Of a stretch of DNA of 7,343 nucleotides, positions 4,588-7,343 are shown one piece after another. Position numbers and translations under genes: made by a program. Origin of the DNA: an uncultured Planctomycetaceae bacterium. GTDB taxonomy: Bacteria > Planctomycetota > Planctomycetia > Pirellulales > Pirellulaceae. Under the pieces are notes generated by a model. It was given only the letters and a program-made list of their open reading frames with translations, made no database searches and had not been told where the DNA came from. The stretch covers positions 1 through 7,343 of the forward strand of contig CAIXSC010000195.1 of assembly GCA_903921945.1 (NCBI GenBank), given 5' to 3'. Each line of letters opens with the position of its first letter. The first letter of the stretch is position 1.

Positions 4588-7016
4588 GCCACATCCCCTT
4601 CCGTAATCTGCTCACGAAACCGCGCCCGCGCATCGAGATCGATCCAAGACGCCGATAACTGGACGCTGATGGAGATCGCGGCTGGCAAGAACAACTGTCC
4701 CAGGTTTCCCACCGACACAAACTGCGAGATCGCGAACGCGGTGCCCACATCCACAATCGTGTTCCAGAAGCTGAACCGCGTGGATCGCAGCGAGTGCGCT
4801 TCGCGCCACCAACGCAGCGTCAGAAACAACAAGCCGTACAGCAGCGGATAGCCGACCCACGGGCTTTTCAGATTGATCGGCAACAGCTCCGACAGAAGCG
4901 GCACATTGGCAGCCGGCAACGGCGATCGGATCAATCCCAGATAGTTCGCCAGTCCCGCCACGGCGACTCCAAGCAGCACGCCGAAGACCGACATCGCCAA
5001 CCGTCGATGCGCGCCGCTACCCGTATCCCGCTCCCAGAGCTTTCCCAGCAGCAATACGATCCAGGCCCCGACGGTGGTCGCCCCCCAGAGCCAGCAGGTT
5101 CGCGCCGCCAATTCGACGAGTTGGACGGGGCTCTGCTGTTCAGGGAAGACCGATTGCGAGGCGCTACCGCGAGTGCCCCCGCCGCCAAAAAACATCGTCC
5201 CCAAGACGGCCAGAAAAGCCGCGACCAGCGCCGCCATCAACCAGGATCCGGTGATCTCTCGGAGCCGCTCGCGAATCGTCTTCCGCTGCGTCATCGCGCG
5301 GACCGACACGCGCAGCGGCCGCTTGGCCCGAGCTACCTGCGGCAAGGCGTTGGCATTCCCCTCGGGTACCGCCCCAGGGAGTGGATAACCCGGCGGAGCC
5401 GAGTTGGCGTAGCCATGTCCGGGCAAGGCATATCCAGGCTGAACATATCCAGGATGGGGGTAACCAGGTACGGGCGCCTGTCCAGGCTGTGCGTAGCCCG
5501 GTGGAGCGTATCCCGGCGTAGCCTGCCCAGCTGGCCCATAACTGGCCGGACCATAACCAGCCTGACCATTACCTGGCGGCCCATAACCTGCCGGCCCGGA
5601 GCCGGTCGGACCGTAGCCCACTGGAGTATGACCGGCCTGAGCGTAACCGGCCGCTCCGTGATTCGGTTGACCGGTGATGGGCTGGCCGCTCGTGGGCGGA
5701 TAAGACGCGGACGGATACGGCATGGGGGAAACGGGGGAACCGTGCGGGCCGGGGACACCGCCGTGCGGCAAGGTCGCTTTGGACGTCGGCCATGACAACC
5801 AACGCACGCCGAGGTAGACGGCGTAAATCGGGGCGGCGATGGATAGAATCGGCAGAATCCAAGCGGCATTGAAGTACACCACGATCGCGACCACCACCAG
5901 CAAGACTGTCTGGGTCGTTTTGTCCGTTTGCGAACCGGTGAACCATGATTTCACGGTTCGAGCGAGATCGCAGCCGAACTGAAAGACCGGTTCATCGTCG
6001 AAAAAGCCACGTTCTATCGCGGACTGCGTCGGAGCGGCATGAGCCGGGTTCGGGACGGCGCCGAACGGGGCGTTCGCGGAGTAGGCCGGGTTGGCGGCGT
6101 ACGGCGCGTTCATCCCGTAGGGCGGTAGGGGCGCGTACTCGGGATCGGGCCCGAGCCCCGTCGTGCCGGTGCCCGGTGTCGCCGCGTTCGGCCCGCTCAC
6201 GAACTGGGCATCGACCAGGCGTTCGCCCGCCATGGCACTGGCGACGGATCGAGCGAACTCCGCGACATTGGGATAGCGTTGGGCCGGGTCTTTCGCCAGG
6301 GCGTGCTCCAAGACGGGACGAAACGCGGGTGGAACGCGGTTCCAGTCCGGTGTCGCGGTCAGGTGTTTCATGATGATTTCCTGAGCCGATTCACCGTCGA
6401 ACGGGACGTCGCCCGTCAGCATTTCGTACAGGATGACACCCAGCGAGTAGATATCGACGGCGCGGCCATACGAGCCCCGGCTGACTTCCGGGGCCGTGTA
6501 ATGGAATGTCCCGACGCTCTCGGTTTGGCCGCCCACTTGGCTGGTCGACAACAGCTTGGAAAGCCCGTAGTCGCCGATCTTGACCACGCCTTCGTCTTGG
6601 AAAATGTTTCCCGGCTTCAGGTCGCGATGCACGAGTCCACGTTCATGCAGCAAGCCAAGACCGGCCGCGACGCCATCGAACCAGCGTCGCAGCTCTTCAG
6701 GCGGCAGGCCATTGGGCCGTTTGTCGAGCACATCGCGGAGACTGCCGTCGGCGATGTACTCCATGATGATCCAGGTATCGCCGCGGCTGTCCTCGCGAAT
6801 GTCGTACACGCCAACCAGATTCGCATGCTTCAGATTCAAGCACTGGCTCACTCCCCGGCGTTCGACTTCCTGGTACCGGCGGACATGTTTTAGCGCCACT
6901 TCCTTCCCAGCGTCAGTCAAGGCGTAGTAGACCTCGCCGAAGCCGCCAGTGCCCAGGCCGCGTTTAATCGTGAAGCCGTCGAGCGGCCGGTCGCCAGAGC
7001 TGAAAGAGAACTTCAT
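4584..7016 (-). CDS. membrane Ser/Thr protein kinase (Hanks type) with Gly/Tyr/Pro repeat region
   Basis: An 810-residue kinase that would phosphorylate proteins on Ser/Thr at the inner face of the membrane. The kinase domain (about 14-260) is complete: glycine loop GLGTGGFGEVY (20-30), ATP lysine K43 in VALKHV, catalytic loop HRDLKPGN (130-137, D132), metal-binding DYG (149-151, in place of DFG), APE (175-177) and DIYSLGV (188-194). It is followed by an Ala/Asn/Pro/Tyr-rich linker (about 275-330), a hydrophobic hairpin (about 370-407) and a disordered stretch (about 424-548) with pentapeptide repeats of GYxxP type (GYGPP, GYAPP, GYAQP, GYVQP). The C-terminal part (about 590-790) has four to six further membrane helices. 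There are no PASTA, TPR or WD repeats, so the sensor is not a known type. The start at 7016 is favoured by GAGGTG 5 nt upstream; an ATG at 7046 would add ten residues. It is the first gene of the cluster. Confidence 0.93.
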   Translation of the reverse strand: MKFSFSSGDRPLDGFTIKRGLGTGGFGEVYYALTDAGKEVALKHVRRYQEVERRGVSQCLNLKHANLVGVYDIREDSRGDTWIIMEYIADGSLRDVLDKRPNGLPPEELRRWFDGVAAGLGLLHERGLVHRDLKPGNIFQDEGVVKIGDYGLSKLLSTSQVGGQTESVGTFHYTAPEVSRGSYGRAVDIYSLGVILYEMLTGDVPFDGESAQEIIMKHLTATPDWNRVPPAFRPVLEHALAKDPAQRYPNVAEFARSVASAMAGERLVDAQFVSGPNAATPGTGTTGLGPDPEYAPLPPYGMNAPYAANPAYSANAPFGAVPNPAHAAPTQSAIERGFFDDEPVFQFGCDLARTVKSWFTGSQTDKTTQTVLLVVVAIVVYFNAAWILPILSIAAPIYAVYLGVRWLSWPTSKATLPHGGVPGPHGSPVSPMPYPSASYPPTSGQPITGQPNHGAAGYAQAGHTPVGYGPTGSGPAGYGPPGNGQAGYGPASYGPAGQATPGYAPPGYAQPGQAPVPGYPHPGYVQPGYALPGHGYANSAPPGYPLPGAVPEGNANALPQVARAKRPLRVSVRAMTQRKTIRERLREITGSWLMAALVAAFLAVLGTMFFGGGGTRGSASQSVFPEQQSPVQLVELAARTCWLWGATTVGAWIVLLLGKLWERDTGSGAHRRLAMSVFGVLLGVAVAGLANYLGLIRSPLPAANVPLLSELLPINLKSPWVGYPLLYGLLFLTLRWWREAHSLRSTRFSFWNTIVDVGTAFAISQFVSVGNLGQLFLPAAISISVQLSASWIDLDARARFREQITEGDVA
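5373..5747 (-). repeat. low-complexity GYxxP pentapeptide region inside the kinase gene
   Basis: This part of the kinase gene encodes an imperfect pentapeptide array, roughly 19 units in its core (5373-5660), with Gly-Tyr or a variant opening each unit. At DNA level this is a degenerate 15-bp periodicity. The encoded stretch lies between two groups of membrane helices and is expected to be disordered. The same DNA also keeps another frame open on the plus strand, which is a by-product of the repeat. Confidence 0.8.
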
Positions 7017-7021
7017 CGCCG

Positions 7022-7027
7022 CACCTC
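7022..7027 (-). promoter_or_regulatory. ribosome binding site that favours the kinase start at 7016
   Basis: The minus strand reads GAGGTG, then CGGCG, then ATG. A rival signal, AAGGTGG (7052-7058), lies 5 nt before an in-frame ATG at 7046. The shorter form is chosen because it begins MKFSF close to the kinase domain, as I would expect for planctomycete relatives. The choice between the two is not certain. Confidence 0.55.
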
Positions 7028-7146
7028 GTTCATCCACGATCGCCATGTTGGCCACCTTGTGTTAGCGGCCGCAGCCATGATCCAGACCGCTCTGCCCCGT
7101 CCGCCTCTGCCGAGCCTCGCCTCCGCCCCGCCGGTCTGATCCCGCC

Positions 7147-7230
7147 CTTTTCGCCCCGCCCTTTTCGCCCCACTCGTTTCGCCCCAGCCTTTTCGCCCCA
7201 ACCTTTTCGCCCCACTCGTTTCGCCCCGAT
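7147..7230. repeat. six 14-bp tandem repeats upstream of the kinase cluster
   Basis: Six head-to-tail units in exact register: CTTTTCGCCCCGCC, CTTTTCGCCCCACT, CGTTTCGCCCCAGC, CTTTTCGCCCCAAC, CTTTTCGCCCCACT, CGTTTCGCCCCGAT. Units 2 and 5 are identical, and 1-3 resemble 4-6, so there is also a 42-bp higher-order repeat. The shared core is TTTCGCCCC. The array lies 131-214 nt upstream of the kinase start. It could be a protein-binding array or simple slippage expansion. Direct repeats without spacers of this length are not a CRISPR. Confidence 0.9.
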
Positions 7231-7272
7231 CCCGCATTGTTCCTCAGGCCGCGCTGGCAAACTTGCTGGACC

Positions 7273-7314
7273 GCGTTTGTTTGATTGCGTTCGCCTCACC
7301 GCGTTCGCCCGACC
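7273..7314. repeat. three further 14-bp units in the same phase
   Basis: GCGTTTGTTTGATT, GCGTTCGCCTCACC and GCGTTCGCCCGACC follow each other at 14-bp steps. Their starts fall exactly on the grid of the array at 7147-7230 (7147 plus nine, ten and eleven times 14). The three intervening units (7231-7272) have lost the core sequence. This suggests one older, longer array of about 168 bp whose middle has decayed. Confidence 0.6.
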
Positions 7315-7343
7315 AAGCCCGGGGCATTAAGCCCGCCCCACCA

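Larger units (their letters stand above)
7017..7343. other. gene-free leader upstream of the kinase gene
   Basis: No coding sequence is supported in these 327 nt. The part next to the kinase (7017-7080) holds its ribosome binding site and an alternative start. The rest is strongly biased to pyrimidines on the plus strand and is dominated by the 14-bp array. No standard -35/-10 pair could be recognised, so the promoter of the kinase cluster is not located. The last 30 nt hold a possible 5-bp stem (GGGGC/GCCCC, about 7321-7341) without a T-run. Confidence 0.6.

Noticed and set aside
4794..5795. Plus-strand open frame of 333 codons opposite the kinase gene
   Set aside because: It lies wholly inside the kinase gene on the other strand, and its repetitive middle part is just the reverse reading of the GYxxP repeats. 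The composition is Arg/Ser/Thr-rich with no domain.
7013..7299. Small minus-strand ORFs encoding basic GAKR/GRKG repeats
   Set aside because: A 14-bp array repeated every 42 bp keeps several frames open at once. The repeats follow DNA period rather than a protein pattern, and the ORFs overlap the kinase leader and start.
7147..7314. CRISPR array
   Set aside because: Units are only 14 bp, directly adjacent and without unique spacers; no cas gene is present.

Overview
The window looks like a piece of a GC-rich Planctomycetota genome. This rests on three things: an ECF sigma factor whose region 4 reads like the planctomycete type (KLECVELLFVRGWPNKRVAE, then LGISEQQVANFKYD), its linkage to a membrane Ser/Thr kinase, and a small soluble His/Cys anti-sigma-like partner. 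No rRNA, tRNA or CRISPR array was seen. Every gene found lies on the minus strand, so the window is read from right to left.

From the right, 7017-7343 is a gene-free leader. It carries a 14-bp tandem array (six clean units at 7147-7230, with more units in the same phase at 7273-7314). Next comes a tightly packed cluster: a large membrane Ser/Thr protein kinase (4584-7016), an unrecognised protein with two predicted membrane segments (3643-4587), an ECF sigma factor (3017-3646) and a putative zinc-binding anti-sigma factor (2503-2961). The first two junctions are 4-bp ATGA overlaps and the third gap is 55 nt, so the four genes probably form one operon. The inferred logic is that a membrane kinase senses a signal and controls the sigma factor, with the bitopic protein and the anti-sigma-like protein as intermediaries or brakes.

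After a 242-nt spacer comes a beta-hydroxyacid dehydrogenase (1343-2260) of the tartronate semialdehyde/glyoxylate reductase type. The spacer holds a plausible promoter, a perfect 14-bp palindrome at the start-site position and a 9-bp repeat array, so this gene probably has its own control.

The left 1.3 kb is a mobile-element graveyard. It contains a relatively AT-rich non-coding stretch with repeated ACATTC motifs (1191-1342), the decayed 3' end of an ISL3-family transposase gene (598-1007, one frameshift and two in-frame stops), and the intact N-terminal part of an IS66-family transposase that runs off the window (1-466).
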